Source: Sordaria brevicollis
Taxonomy: Eukaryota; Ascomycota; Sordariomycetes; Sordariales; Sordariaceae
Direction of reading: 5' to 3'
DNA: 64,000 nucleotides
Assembly (NCBI GenBank): GCA_033439795.1
Contig: JAUTDP010000015.1
Location: forward strand, 310,001 to 374,000
Below the pieces are notes generated by a model that worked only from the letters and a program-made list of their open reading frames with translations, was not told the origin of the DNA and did no database searches. The position numbers and the translations under genes are program-made. Positions 11,943-25,300 of this stretch are shown piece after piece; position 1 is the first letter of the stretch, and each line of letters begins with the position of its first letter.

Positions 11943-13144
11943 TGTGTCCTGTTCTGTTCAGTCCGGTACGGTGTATGTAGCTAGTCCCTTGCAACCGCAA
12001 CAACAATGTGTTTGTTTGACTGGTAGTCCTTGAAACTTTATTTGGGGGTCAAAGATCCTAGCACACACAAGTTTGAAACGAGATACTGTGTTAAGCTTAA
12101 AAGGGGAAAATGCCAAACAATCTTCCAGTTGTTCTTTGGCTGTTTGCGGTAGAACGAAGTGGACGATGCGAAGTGAATTGGTCACGGATCCCGTGCCCTC
12201 CATGCGTATCGGCATAGAACGATCCAAGCCCTCCGTGTCATCCTGGCTCGCCACGGTCAAAATCGAGGTCTGGCGGCAGTCAGTCTGCATAATACGGGGC
12301 GTAGTAGAGATGCAGGTGCACCGCATGATCTGTGGGCCGTATTTGGGAAACGCATCTTCCCCAGTGCATTTGCGGCTTCGGTCTGTGGGTTTGCTTGACC
12401 CCCCTTTGGAATTCCGGGTGATCGTGAGTGTCTGTTCTGACCTCTTTCTCTTGTGTCTGGAAGGCAGTCAGTTCATATCCACTGACGATGACGAGACCCT
12501 TAACCTGGGATTGAGAGATGTTCAGCTTCTTGCACCTCGAAAGCAAAAGGTGAAATGGAAACCGGTTGGAAGAAGAACGTCACCAACGAATAACGGCGAT
12601 CGGGAACGTCAACGACCGATGGAGTGGAGTAAATGCAGGACCGGTTGACGATCCGTGACGGTGACAGCGACGATAGTCTATGAAGATCAAAGTCCCCTTG
12701 AAGATCTCGCCCAGTAGGTAGACGCCACTCGTCATGAGCTAAAACTTGCTTCTAGAACTAAGAGGCACTGTTTCTCTTGACAGGTCACGAGGTCTTGCCG
12801 CTACCCATAGCCTCATGCAGGGCCCTGCGAGAATTCGTCTGTTCGTCATTGTTCAGTTTGTGGACACGAATCTACATGCAAGAAGCATAAAGGGAGTTCG
12901 CTAACTCACCAAGCTGATCTCGCCGGCGACTGTTCGAAAGGTGCTACAATGACGAGGAAGTGAATGCTGTGTTCAGTAAAACTGGTAAACAGGCAGACGA
13001 TGGTATCCAAAAGCAAGTGCTTGATTCATAACTTCGTGACACAGCATACTACTAATAGTACACCAACTACTACTACAACAGCATCAAATTGGTATCTCTT
13101 CCACTCGCTCACTTACTCAAACGCCTTCATCCATTTTTCACACT
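11943..13144. other. Intergenic between two minus-strand genes
   Basis: Holds the 5' leader/promoter of the propeller gene (11943 upward) and the 3' end of the dehydrogenase. An open + strand frame at 12073-12648 (191 codons) has no recognisable domain and an atypical composition, and probably arises by chance. Confidence 0.45.
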
Positions 13145-14565
13145 TTACTCGTAGGTCGTCAACTCGGGAGTTCCCTGAGCCCGGGGAAGAGAGAACTTGG
13201 TCTCGACGTAGACCTTCTGCATCGAGTCCTCCTTGGCATCAAACTTGTGGTAGATCTTGTCCATATCCTCCAGGCGGACACGGTGGGAGACCATGACGGT
13301 GGGATCGAGAGTACCATCGCGAATCTTCTGCAAGAGCTCCTCCCAATACTTGTGTACGGGCGCCTGACCGTTTCCGATGAGGCGGATGCCGCGCTGCATG
13401 AGAGAGCCGACGTTGAAGTGGTTGGTCTGGAGTTTGTTAGTATGTTGATGTTATTTGAAGTCTTGTGCTGGGGAAAACTCACGTATCCGACATAGACACC
13501 AGTCAAACCAACTCTGCCGTAATTCCTCACACCCTCAACCATCTCGTTGATAATCTCGCTGGTATCCGTCTCGGCACCAACTTGCATCTCCAGCCAGTGC
13601 AACCAGCCCTTGGCATACTCTCCGGCCGCGCAGTCAATGGCGACATCTGGGCCACGGCCACCGGTCAACTCCTTCAACTTGCTAACCACCGTCTCCTTGT
13701 TGGTAATTCCGAAGCTGAGCTTCTTGAAGTCAATCAGGTGGAGCTTGTCAGCATGCTCGGCAGGCCAACGGCTCTTGATGAACGAAAGTCTGGGCTCGGT
13801 GTCGACAAAGATGACCTTGCTGACACCCTCCCACAGGGCATAGACGCCCACCATCTGACCAATGGGGCCAGCACCGAAGATTGCGAGGGTATCGCCAGGA
13901 TACACGGCAGTATCCTTGACGGCGTTGTAAGAGGTTGGGAGCACGTCGGAAAGGAAGAGAGCCTTCTCATCAGGAACATCATCGGGGATCTCGAGCATGT
14001 TGACGTCGGCCAATGGCACACGGACGTACTCGGCCTGGCCACCGGCGAAACCGCCCGTCAAGTGGGAGTAGCCAAAGATGCCAGCGGTGCGGCCGCCGTA
14101 CATGGCCTTGGTCTGCGTGTTGGAGTTGGTAGTCTCGCACTGGGAGGAGAGCTTGTTCTTGCAGAAGAAGCAGTCACCGCAGGCAATCTGGAAGGAGACG
14201 ACATAACGCTTGCCGATCTGGGCCTTCTTGACCTCTGGGCCGACCTGCTCGACAATACCACAGAACTCGTGGCCGAGGATGTCGCCCTTGTTCATCTGCA
14301 TGACGGCGCCGTGGAAGAGGTGAAGGTCAGAGCCGCAGATGGTGGAGCCGGTGACCTTGAGGATGACATCGGTGGGCTCGATGATCTTGGGCTTGGGGAC
14401 CTCGACAACCTTGACTTTCTTGGAGCCCTCCCATACGAGAGCCTTCATGAGCTGGGAGGAATCACCGGTTTCTGGGGAGTTGTAGTTGGAGACATCCTGC
14501 TTGATCTGCTCGGGGCCGTTGCCCACAATCTTTTCGACGCCGTAGGCTAGTTGGGAGGTCGCCAT
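13145..14565 (-). CDS. Zinc-dependent alcohol dehydrogenase, formaldehyde dehydrogenase-like
   Basis: Two exons, 14565-13483 and 13426-13145, are separated by a 56-nt intron (GTGAGT donor, CTAAC branch, CCAG acceptor) and join in phase 0. The product is 454 residues. It is a medium-chain dehydrogenase/reductase: catalytic zinc residues Cys77 (ICGSD) and His99-Glu100 (GHE); structural zinc Cys at about 129, 132, 135 and 143 (CGDCFFCKNKLSSQC); and an NAD(P)-binding Rossmann motif GAGPIG at 231-236. The LSDVLPTSY block near 206-214 supplies an Asp typical of the glutathione-independent formaldehyde dehydrogenase/dismutase branch rather than classical ethanol dehydrogenases. It would oxidise alcohols or aldehyde hydrates with NAD in the cytosol; the substrate is not determinable here. 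Without the splice the frame runs into an unrelated Ser/Thr-rich tail, whereas splicing restores the normal C-terminal domain. Confidence 0.92.
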
Positions 14566-16481
14566 GTTGTGGTGCTGTTTTTAATAGGGATTATGTATCG
14601 TGATAGTTTGTGGGTATCAATCGGTTCTTGGGAAAGGTGAGAGAATGGAGATGTTAAAAGAGGAGGTCCTCGGAACAGGTTACCGAGATCTTATAGCAGC
14701 CCAAGAGGAGAACATTCACGACGTCAGAGCCAACGAGGGGAAAGCATGGTACCAAATGAGGAAGGAGCGCGCCAGGATTCTCACGGCGCTAAGCCATCAA
14801 TCCATCGTCATCACTTTCTGTTCCTGGCCTTTGTTGTCGTCGTCGAAGTCGATGGAGAGGAGAGCGCTACGTCATCGATGTTCGGAGCTCTTATCGCTTA
14901 TCTTATCACTGATAAGCTCGTAGGGGTAAACGATCAACCGCCAAAGTCCTGATGCTCGGCAACGGGGTTTCTCTTAACCATCACCATGTCAACAACAACA
15001 ACAGAGTGGTACTCGGAGCAGAACAAACCGGTCAATTCATCGACAATGAGGGTTGATTTCTAATCTTATTACTCTCCAATATGCCCCGGCTCACGAGCTT
15101 GCTGTTCTGCTTGCCGGTTGTCGAGGTCCTGGCATAAGCGTTTAAGAGGCAAGCGGCCCGTGCACTACTTCTGCCATCTTACTAACAAATTTCCGCTCAG
15201 GACATTTCTCAACTCTCTTCCAATTTCATCACTGCAGTGCCATCCGATGTCCTTTACCTTTCATCGTCAATCCAAGTCGACCACGACGGGTGATCGGATT
15301 TCATGAATATTGACCTTGGACCAAGGAGCCTGGTTGACCATCACATCGCGGCAAGCTCATAGTGTCATCCACCTTCTCTGCCCGTTTGTGACGGTCTTCG
15401 ACATGGCTGTCATCCTTTCTCTTTTCTCTTTCTAGATTCCAGACTTACCAACATTGCTGGAGCGTCATGCTGATCTGGAACGGCTCTCATCGGCATGTCC
15501 TCAGACGTTCATCACTCTGGGAAAGGCGAAGCAGCTATCCCTGCAGCCCTGTCGGCCACCTTCCGAGGCGGGATCATATTCCGTGATAGGGTCGTATCGG
15601 CGGACGGCTGAAGTTATTTGACATTTTTTTTTTTTTTTACCACTGAGCATTTATCGTTACAAGCACTGCCACTTCGTTAATGTTTACTGACATTGCTTCC
15701 CAGGACGTGTTTGTTTCCAAGTGGTGATGGCCGAGCGCATGCCGGCTTGTTGTCGATGATTTGGGGAAGATGGAACAGTCCAGTGCCGTTCTCTCCCGAG
15801 TCTCGGTATCCAAAGAGGAACACTTCCGGCTGCTGTTCTCATCGTCCTCATCTTGAAATCGGCCCGTCGTGCAGGAATGACAGAATATCCGGTAACCGAA
15901 GACTACACGGTCTATTAAACGTTACATAAGAAGGACGTACTGGCCGGAGTAGCCGACTTCTCGAAACCCATCATGAGGCTCTTCTGTCGGAGCCTGTCGG
16001 AGATTTAGGTAAGCTAGATACATGACAAGTCGACAGCCGGGATCGGTTCGGTCACACACCAATTACAGCATCGTCCTATCAATATGCGGGATGGAATCCT
16101 ACGCGGCATGCTCACCTTAACTGTTCCGCCTACAACACCGTCAATGGCACGATAACTCCGTCGCTCGACCAGTAAGCAAACGTCGGGCTGTCGCCGATTA
16201 GCGGTACGTAGTGCTGGACAGCTGTCACTATCTCAGCCTCAGCAGCAAAGCGAATCTCACCAGTAACATGATTCTAATCTCCAAGCCACTGTGGGAGGGT
16301 AGCACTCGTGCAACCGTCCATCCCCGGATATGAGCTCGGCTTCCATCGCGACATGACAACAAAAGATCTTGAACAGAGATCAGATCTTTGAGATATATCA
16401 TCCTCTATCTATCCCTGAACCCCCACGTTTGTTTGAGACAGTCTTTCGGCATAACCTTGATGAAAAGTTGTATGTTGCGCC
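14566..16481. other. Divergent promoter region between dehydrogenase and zinc-cluster gene
   Basis: About 1.9 kb with no gene recognised. It should contain the promoters of both divergently transcribed neighbours. A T-tract lies near 15627-15639. CAACAACAACAACAG-type low complexity occurs near 14990-15003. Confidence 0.5.
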
Positions 16482-19367
16482 ATGGAAACAGCAGCGATGG
16501 AATCAGTGGACGTTCGTCTCAGTGGTCTCAGCCACAACAAGGTGATGATGGCACTTGTGGAACAACACTACGGCTGCTCGATACCCGACCACCAAGACCT
16601 TTCTGTATCATGGTTCTCGACCTCGGAAGACCAGCTGAATAACAGCGACGCAGCACCCATCGTTCGCGCCACCCCTTACCCCTCGGTCCATGTCGATCCT
16701 CAATGGTTATACGACAGTCTTGATGCGGGAAACAATATCTTCGATACTCAGATCCTCGATATCAACCCCGGCTTTCCCACCCTCGATCCTGCTTACGCTA
16801 CCCTCGAAACAGAGAATCCCATGGCTCGTCCCACGAACGGAAACACCCAAGCCCATGGCCCCCAACAACAGGGCCTGGTACCCGAGATTTGTCTTATTCC
16901 CGACTCCGTCGCATCCCGCTCCATGTCCTCGGGCGTCAGCACCCCTGAGCCGCCACTGCTGACGTTCAACATGTCCACGCCAAGCGACATTGACTCGTTC
17001 CTCAGCAGCTCCTCCAACTTGCCAGTGTTTGACGATGCCGCGAGCCTTTTCTCTGATAGTCATCTATACAACTTTCATGGTCCTATCACTCCGGTGTCGC
17101 TAATCTCGTCGTATCGTCGTCAAGATGAATTGCCGATGATAATCCAAGAGCAATCGGTCGTCGAGTTTCACACACCGTCGGACCACTTGCAAGGCCTTAG
17201 TGATGATGCGTTCGCAGAACAACATGAGATATGTCAACCTCCGGCGCAAACGATGACAATGCATAACCAGGGGCAGTTTGAGGTTTCCGCCTCCAGTCCC
17301 GAACCCCCAAAGGCAGTTCTGGAGGTAGTCCCGAAGTCGATTCCCTCACATACAGCTAGCTCAGGTCCTATAACAAAAGTTTGGACCCTTCCCAAGGTAT
17401 ATCTTCCTTCCCTCCTCCAATAATGAGATTGACTGCTCATCAAACCCACCATATCCAGCGTATCCAACGCAAAACCAAGCCCAAGTCTCAAACCAACAAC
17501 AATGGGGTCACCAAACCCAAACCCTCCGAACAGCCAAGTGCAGCAGCAACAGCCCAAGGAAGCAAACCAAGAACCAAACGCCGAGGTCCGTATACCGACG
17601 AGAGCAAGAGACTAAACACGGCTCTCACCCGCGTCCTCAAGTCGTGCATCAGGTGTAGGATGAATAGGGGTCGTGTATGCCTTTTTCAGTCCCTTCATCC
17701 TTCCCCGTTCTCCCCCTCCAGTTTACCATCTATGTAGTCAAACTAACCACCTCTCACAAAAGTGTAACCCAAACCCCCACCACCCCTCCGGCCCCTGCCT
17801 AACCTGCTCCCAAATAACCGGCCCCACCCTCTCCAAAATGCCTTGCTACCGATACATAGTAACCGACGCCTCCCTCTACCGCGAGCAGAAACATCCTTCC
17901 TTTTCACGTCGGTGGTCATCAATGGACATTATCGACATTCCCCCCTGTGACTGGGACACCTCCTCCCCTTCTTCCTCCTTACCCACCTCCACAATCACAA
18001 TAAGCGTATCCCCCATCCTCGTCCCCGAAGCCCCCTTTTCTTTTCGCGTCCGCAAGTTCATCCCCGCGGAAGGGGACGTGGTGCATGAAATGTGGAAGAC
18101 CGCCTCCGGGGAAATGAAACAGGTGGCGCTGCCGAGGTTCGCGGTGGCGGAGATGCGGGAGGCCGGAGAGACGTTGAGGGGGTATATTGAACGGAACGTG
18201 AGCAAGTTTATTGTGGGGAGCGTGGGGGGGTTGGATGGGTTGTTTTGGGAGACGTATTGGATGGGGTTTAGGGGGGTTAGGGGTGCTAGGGTAGGTGTTT
18301 CCCCCTTTGCTACTGTCGTTTATTTGTTCCCCGTCATTTTGGTTCTGGTTTGGTTTGGTTTGCTTCGGTTTGGTCCTGTTTCTGCGTAGGTATGCCTGAT
18401 GATTTACTGACACCCGGGGAAAAAAAAAAGACACCCCAAGAACGCTCCCTCCTAACCAACGTCTTCCGCCTCTGGGTCGTCTGTCGACTCACTAGCAACC
18501 CCGTCTTCATCAGCAGTGGCTCCGAAGCCCTAGGAGGCACGCCCATTATGGATCCGGAGTCCAAGTATTTTGGCAAAGTGCCGATGCCGAAAATCATGAC
18601 GGCGCAGTTTGAGTGTATCGAGTATACGAATTTCCTGAGGCCGTGGTCAAAAGCGGTGCTGAGGGAACTGAACGAATTGGTCCTGGCGAAAAAGAGAGAG
18701 TACTGGTTCACGATTTACCTGGCCATGTTTGTGCTGTTGCATAGTTGTTCGATGGTTACGAGAAGGGATAGGGAGACGGCTGGGAAGTGGGGTATGAGGG
18801 TGCGTACTCCATTCCCTTGTCTTTTTTTTCCCCTCCTCTTTTTTTTCCGCTTCTCTTTTCCCCCTGTACCGGCTCCCATTTTGTCAATTTTTGGCCCGGC
18901 TTGAATGGTGTCCAGAAGACGGTACATGAGATAGCTGATGATGGAGTGGACGAAAAACAGACAAAATACGCCAACCCCACCGCCATCGCCGCCCACCACG
19001 CCGGCGCCCAGACCATGCTCGCCCACTTCCACTTCATCAACAAGGGCGTCCTACCGTTTCACATCCCGCTCGACGAAGAAAAGGGAAGGCAGGAGCTGGC
19101 AAAGGCGGCTGCGCTGACGGAGGAGCAGCTGGATTTTGTGAGGAGGACGGGGGAGATGATTAGGGATCCGGGGAGAGGTGAGTCCCAACTTCCTAATGGC
19201 AGGCGGTAGATGATGATAAGGTGGGAAAACGCTGACGCGATGATGGTGTGTGGGGGGATGTAGTGGCGCGAATGAAGCACGTTCGTGACAACTTTGATGT
19301 TGGTGATGATTTTTATTGGATATCAATGTTGTATGATAGGGAGTGGAAGCCGGTGGGGAATGACTGA
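16482..19367 (+). CDS. Variant C6 (Zn2Cys6) zinc-cluster protein, putative transcription regulator
   Basis: Six exons: 16482-17396, 17459-17674, 17763-18290, 18431-18799, 18916-19177 and 19264-19367, giving 797 residues. All junctions keep frame. Introns show GT..AG ends, with CTAAC or CTGAC branch sites in introns 2, 3 and 5. The cluster lies across the exon 2/3 junction: Cys368 and Cys371 (SCIRCRMNRGR) join CNPNPHHPSGPCLTC. This gives spacing C-x2-C-x6-C-x10-C-x2-C-x12-C, whose last gap is longer than in GAL4-type clusters. A basic KPRTKRRGPYTDESKR segment precedes it. The N-terminal 300 residues are acidic, Ser/Pro-rich and activation-domain-like. The C-terminal half is helical and ends with the FYWISMLYDREWKPV motif (cut). 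Similar zinc-cluster proteins are, from memory, abundant in Sordariomycetes. Nuclear DNA binding is likely and targets are unknown. Intron 3 could alternatively use an acceptor near 18389, changing about 14 residues. Confidence 0.82.
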
Positions 19368-20120
19368 GTTCCTTTCTACCCGCGGCACCTTCAGCTGATC
19401 AGGTCTTCTGGGTCGTGGGTCTCAGAGATAGAGGGAGGGAGGGAGAGGATACCTAGGTTATGCTGGATGATGAATGAAAAGACGAGGGAGGGGGTGGTAC
19501 CCGTCTGGGCTCGAAGCCGTGACGACAGGATGCACCATCCAGTCCCGCTGTGATCATTACCAGCATCTCTCAGGGTGTGGTGAAGTTGGCTCCGCTGACT
19601 TTAGTATATCAACTGCATTTCGGCGGGGAAGAAAGTGTCCAAACTCCAAAGGCAGAAAACTCATGGCACGACGATGCCTCATCACCATTCCCTACGAATC
19701 ATGTCACATGGAGCAAAGATATTGGAGTCATGAAAAGAGAAATGGTTTTGATTAAGGGTATCCGTTTCAATAGTCGTTACTCCATCCCGTTGCCTTCCTC
19801 CGCAATGGCCTTGTTAACATTGGGTATTAGGGTATGTGTGGGTATTTGGGTATTAAAAGAAAAAAACATCCCTCGCCGTTCCTTCCCTTCCAGTCAGGTA
19901 TCATAAGTCATCACGAAAGACCATCAAGGCCATAGAGGTATCCAGGTTTTCCTGTCCTTGCCGAAAGATAACTTCCACCGTCCGTCATTTGGATCATCAT
20001 AGGCAATGTCGCATAATGTCGTACGGGTAGTCGCAGTCGTTAGGTTGTTGGCTGTATGGGCTGTTTGTCCTCCTTCCATGCGCACAACCTAACTGCACCA
20101 CGTCATCTCACAGCGAGAGC
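19368..20120. other. Intergenic, convergent 3' ends
   Basis: No gene seen. Open frames at 19474-19906 are short and overlapping, without recognisable domains. Confidence 0.45.
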
Positions 20121-20684
20121 TTAGACGACGGTAGTAGTGCGGGGAGCAGCGCGGTGCCACTGCCACCAAGTGTAGAGGATGTTGAAGAGCAGGCCGAAGC
20201 TATCATCACACGTTAGCACCCTGTTCCCCATTCCCACCATCACTGCTCAGGAGTCAACTTACAAAGCAATAAAAGTAAAAGCCTCCAAAGCATGCCAGAT
20301 GCTGGGGACATAACGGCTCGAGTAGCTCTCAGCAGCAAAAACAACCGAGACCAACCAGAGGTAAGAGAAGATGAGGTTGAACAGCAAGGTGTAGCTAGGT
20401 CTCGGGTGAAGCAAAAAGGCCAGCAGGAAGAAAGCGACGGTCAGGACGGCAATGACAAGGATGTAGACGAGGCGGTCACCCGGATACGAGTCCGAGCCGG
20501 CGTACTTCTTGAACTGCCGGATCTCGTAGGCGGAAATGCCGAGGACGATGACCGAAGAGAGCCAGACGAGGATGTTGCTGAGGGAGAGGATGGGGTGGAA
20601 GACGCCGCGGCGGTCGGCGTGGTGGCGGGTGGTGGTGCCCGTTGTGGTGGTGTGCGAGGTGCGGGGGGCGCGTCCGAAGGCCAT
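20121..20684 (-). CDS. Four-transmembrane MARVEL-like membrane protein
   Basis: Two exons, 20684-20263 and 20199-20121, with a 63-nt intron (GTAAGT donor, GCTAAC branch, TAG acceptor). The splice falls within a codon. The product is 166 residues. After a Thr/Arg/His-rich cytosolic N-terminus of about 28 residues there are four hydrophobic helices, at about 31-52, 72-93, 98-118 and 131-152, with short loops and a short basic tail ending RTTTVV. Length and layout match the fungal MARVEL-type (membrane-associating) family found at the plasma membrane or in eisosome/vesicle domains. The assignment rests on topology only; no sequence motif is decisive. The second exon completes the fourth helix (FGLLFNILYTWW), which supports the splice. 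Confidence 0.82.
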
Positions 20685-21432
20685 TGTATCGGTGTTTTGT
20701 TGTTGTTCAGATTACGATTATGGAAAAAGGTTGTTGTCGTTGAGATTAGGTCTTTATTCTTTTCTGATGTTTGATGGTTGATGGTTGCTCGATGGTGGAT
20801 TATGATGGTTTCGTCCTGCGTTGTTGTACTTGTTGCAAACTAGACACTATCGAAATGAAGAAGAGTGGTATGGTGGAAGAAGGGAGAGTGGGAGCGAGGG
20901 ATGATGGGCTGGCTGGTCTTAAATTCTGGATTGGTGAATGGAATGGATGGAAGTGGGCAGAAGAAGGAAACTGGGAAGGAGCAAGTGAATGCTGTGATGG
21001 TCTGCCTCCCGTCACGGTCGTCAAGTTTCAAGCTTGGTTCTTTCCCCGACTTGTTGCCCGTGTGTGTCAGTGTCTGCCTGTCCTTCCCAACCACGGCACC
21101 GTCATAGGCTGATGCAGCCCAACCAGTCATCAACAAATGCTGCTCTTTCCTCCAGTCCATGGCATTGACATGTGGTGGAATGTGACGAATGGCCAAGAAC
21201 TGGACACGGTTTGTAGCACCGCGATTGACCAAACACAACGACCAGCAATAACACATCCCATCATTCATTATTCCTGCCTTGTAAGGTGCCATGCTTTGCC
21301 AAGTCTCTTTCCATTTTCTCTCCCGACATCAGCACTTCTTGTTCTGCCGTGTAACCGGACCCATGATAAGTGGTGATGTCCGGGGGCCTGCTTGAGCCAT
21401 CCAGGGCATCCATCACCGCTTGACATTCTCGT
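20685..21432. other. Promoter of the MARVEL-like gene and left flank of island 1
   Basis: Normal-GC host DNA with no gene recognised. It ends abruptly at the CCCAG duplication (21433-21437) of the transposon island. Confidence 0.5.
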
Positions 21433-21437
21433 CCCAG

Positions 21438-21470
21438 GGTGCGTTCGTGTGTCTGGGAAATGCCTTTCTG
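21438..21470 (+). repeat. Left terminal inverted repeat, island 1
   Basis: 33 bp, identical to the reverse complement of 32461-32493. It is not RIP-mutated although it is duplicated, probably because the repeat is far too short to trigger RIP. Confidence 0.9.
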
Positions 21471-22100
21471 AATGGTTCAGAAGCCAGATTTCAGAAGTCT
21501 ATTCGAATGCCCAGGAACCATTCTGCCGCGGAAATCCTACCAAAACTGGCTTCTAAAATTTCTGACCCACTTAAAGACCTCCTGGCCAATGAAATAACAG
21601 TATTCTTCATAAAAATTCCATAAACTACTTCTATAGTTCAAAGTTGCGGAAATTCCTTTTTGAAATCGATATTTATTATTTTTCTAAATTACGTAACTAC
21701 CTTCGTTATAACTATTAATACTAATATACCCTCCCTTCGAGCTATTCTAATACTCTTATAACGCTACTAACGTTGTAAATTACGTAAAAGGGTATTATAA
21801 ATAATAGTTATTACCTTAGTAATTTCCTTTACGTATTAAAACCCTTATATATTTATAAATTTATACGGGTTATAGGGGGTCTTTATTATTAAAGATTTCC
21901 TCTATAGGTACCCGGGTCGTTTTAGAGATTTAATACGTATAGCGCCTTAAATTTTCTACGCTATAGTATAATAATTAATTAACTATATTACATTATTTAA
22001 TTTTCGAAATATATTTACTTATAAGAAAGTATTAATATTTATATTTATAATTAATTAGGGGATAATTTTAAAATTAGTGAATTAGATAATAAATTATAGT

Positions 22101-22365
22101 TGTTACGGCGCTGGCGGACAGGGTCCCTGTTAGGGCCCTGTCTGGCGGACCGGTTATCGCTTGGGCGGTCACCTTAATAAAGGTTGACTACACCAGCGCA
22201 CGTGACTACGTGCCACCTTCGTAGGTCGCCCGCGCCCAGGTATAAACCCTAGCGCGGGGCGCGCCCTTTATTCGTTTTCTTCTTTTCTTCTTTATTTTAT
22301 AATTCTATAATAGACCTAAATTTAACGTATTAAGCTTATTTCTCGTAATTACGTCGCTCGTAATA
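22101..22365 (+). repeat. 5' LTR of Gypsy element 1
   Basis: 265 bp beginning TGTTACGGCGCTGGCGG. The first ~140 bp keep CpA/TpG dinucleotides and high GC; the rest is RIP-mutated relative to the 3' copy (for example CCTAAATTTAACG against CTTGGATTCAACG). Confidence 0.92.
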
Positions 22366-25300
22366 ATTATAAGATTATTTTTAATATATTAAGGAGGTAT
22401 TTAAATATCCTAAATTTATTTATTAATTAAAGTAATTATAATATATACCTTCGTAATTAATTATAATAACGTATACCCCCAACGAAAAGGTTACCGCGGC
22501 CAAGACCGCTAAGTTATTTACTACCGAGAGCGTTTAAATAAATGAAGTTTAAAAAAAGAATATATCCAATAAATTCGCAATTAAATAAATTAAATTTAAT
22601 ATTATAAACGTATTTATTATTCCTAATATAATTATTTAATAAAATAATATTTTTAAATATCGTTCGCTTAATAATATTATAATCGGTACCCTTAAAGAGA
22701 AATAGGATACTTAATTACGTAATATTAATAAATTTAATCTAAAGGATTATAATATTCTAGAGGATATAAATAAAATTATTACGTTTTTTAATTAAAAAAT
22801 TACCGGTAAGTTCGCTAACGTTCGTTATACGTTTAATATAAAAAATTTATTCGGTTTCCTATATATAAAGATTAACGTAATTGTAAAATATTAAACCTAA
22901 TATAATAAAAGTTATTTAACTTTTACTTTTAAAATTTTAATAGCTACGGGTTAAAATTATTAGGAATAAAATAATAGTAATATCTTATTAATAGACTTCG
23001 ATACTTTCAAATCTATTATCGAAGATTCTAAAAATATATATACTATTTTCGAAGAAATCAAATTGCGAACTATCCTAATTAAGGCTATTCTTTCCCAATA
23101 ACGGGGATATTAAATTATTACTATTAATTTAAATATTAATTTAGGATAAATATACGAATACGCCGCTAATTTATTAAAATATTAGAAAAGCGCCGAAATA
23201 GATAACGAACGCTTCTATAAAAATTTACGTAAAGAATAAAGTAAGAATATATTCCTAATATATTAATTATTAAAGGCCTGCGGGAATAAAAATCCTAATT
23301 TCGAATTAAATAATTACGAAACCCTACGTTATAAAAACGCTATATTACGCGAAAAGAACTGTAAATTCTAAGTCTAATTTACTATATTACGTTAAGTTAC
23401 CGATTATTTTAATAAAGGAGTTTAAAATAATACTCCGTTTAATAATGGATAAAATAACGATCCGTTTAATAACGGAAAAGTTTAAAACGATACCCCGTTT
23501 AATAACGGCTATATTAATAAATAAAGTACCCCTTACGAATAAAAAGATAATTCTTCGATTAAGGGTTACCTTTCCTATCCCCGTTTCTTTACTAAATAGA
23601 ATAAAACCCGTTGCGATTTAATTAAAAAAAAGAAAGAGTTCGCTAAAATTAAAAATAACCTAATAATTATAAAAATTTAAATTAAAAAATTAGGAAGAAC
23701 CGTAATTATTTAGAACGGTAATATAGCCGATCTATATATTATAATCGCTACCTTAATTAAAGAAAATATCGACCTCCGTAAAAAAAATATTAATTTTTAT
23801 AAAAAGAAAATCGCCTTTTTAATTTTTAAGAATTTTGAACGTTACAACTATACCGATTATACCAATTATAATAAGGATAATAATAAAAGAAGTTATTATA
23901 AAGAGACCCTTATTATTAATTTTTCTATAATTAACCGTAAACGTTTATTAATTAAAGAGAAGGACCCGCCCTATTTCTATAACGAAAAGGATAAGGATAC
24001 TATTACCTTCGATATTTAATATTATTATATTTTTAATAAATTTAAATTAAACGCCGATTATTTTTTTAATAATAAAGTTAAAAAAATATATATTAAAAAC
24101 CGTACTATTAATAAAATTACTTAAAACTTCGAGCCCTACTTCGCTAACGGCCCTTATAATATTAAAACCTTTAATAAATTATTAACCTATTTACGTACCG
24201 AATACTACGATTATAATTATAAAAAGAAGGCTATTTATAAATTTAACGATTTAAAATTCGAAATAAATAATAATTTTTAAAAATTCTATAATAAATTCGT
24301 TCACTTAACCGGAAAATATAATTGCCCGCTTAATTTATAGAAATAAGAATTTAATTAAAAGCTCCTTAATAATATTTAGAATATATTTTTCTAAGGATAT
24401 AGATAGGAAATTATAACCTTTAATTAATACGCTTTAATAATTAAGAAGGTAATCGAAATTAATTAACGTATTTTCCGTAATAATAAAGCTAAAAAGGATA
24501 ATAAAGATAAGGATAAAAATACTTCCTCTTCTTCGAATTTATTTAATAAAATTAAGGGCTTTAATAATTCTAATAAAAATTCTAATAATATTACTAGTAA
24601 TAATATTAATATTAATAGCAGTAATTAAAGTAATTCCCATTACGCCCCCAATATAATTCGTAAAAAAGTTCGCAAATTATTCGAAGAAAATAAATATTTC
24701 GTATATAAAAAGATTAAATACCGTTTCTATAATTATTTTAATTGCTATAATAATAATTCTAACCGTATTAATAAACTTATTGACTATTACGGTCGCAAAA
24801 ATAAAGAAAATAATGAACCGGCTAATAATAAAGCGGAAAACTAATTACCCTAAGAATATTAAATTCCCTCCTAAAGATTAAATTAATAAATACTTATTTT
24901 AAAAAGAATTTAAAAGAAATACTACCGGAGAATATAAAAGTAGATAAAGGATTTTTAAAAGATTATTTAGGTAGGCCAACCTTAATTACGTCCTATATTA
25001 TAATAGGCAATAATAGAAAAACTTTATTTACGAATAATATACTTATTAATTCGGGAATAAACGGTAATATCTTTATAAATAAAGATTTTATAAATAATAT
25101 AATAAAATAAGGAGTAAAAAAATTGTACGGGTTCTAACCGTACGCCGTAGGAGGCTATACCGGATAATATAATAAAACGATTAATTAATATTTAAAAGGA
25201 TTAATTAAAATATAAAATTAGAAATTCGATAAAGAAATAATAATTATTATTAATTTAGGCTATAACGTTATCCTAGGAAAATATTAATTAAAGAAATATA

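Noticed and set aside
12073..12648. 191-codon + strand frame upstream of the propeller gene
   Set aside because: No recognisable domain or splice signals, overlaps the likely 5' leader of the opposite gene.
13465..14550. Open 361-codon frame on the + strand opposite the dehydrogenase
   Set aside because: It lies antisense to a confidently identified enzyme and has Asp/Leu/Gly-rich composition from mirror reading of codon bias, with no domain.
20292..20774. Acidic 160-codon frame on the + strand
   Set aside because: Mirror of the MARVEL-like gene; highly charged composition is the complement of hydrophobic helices.
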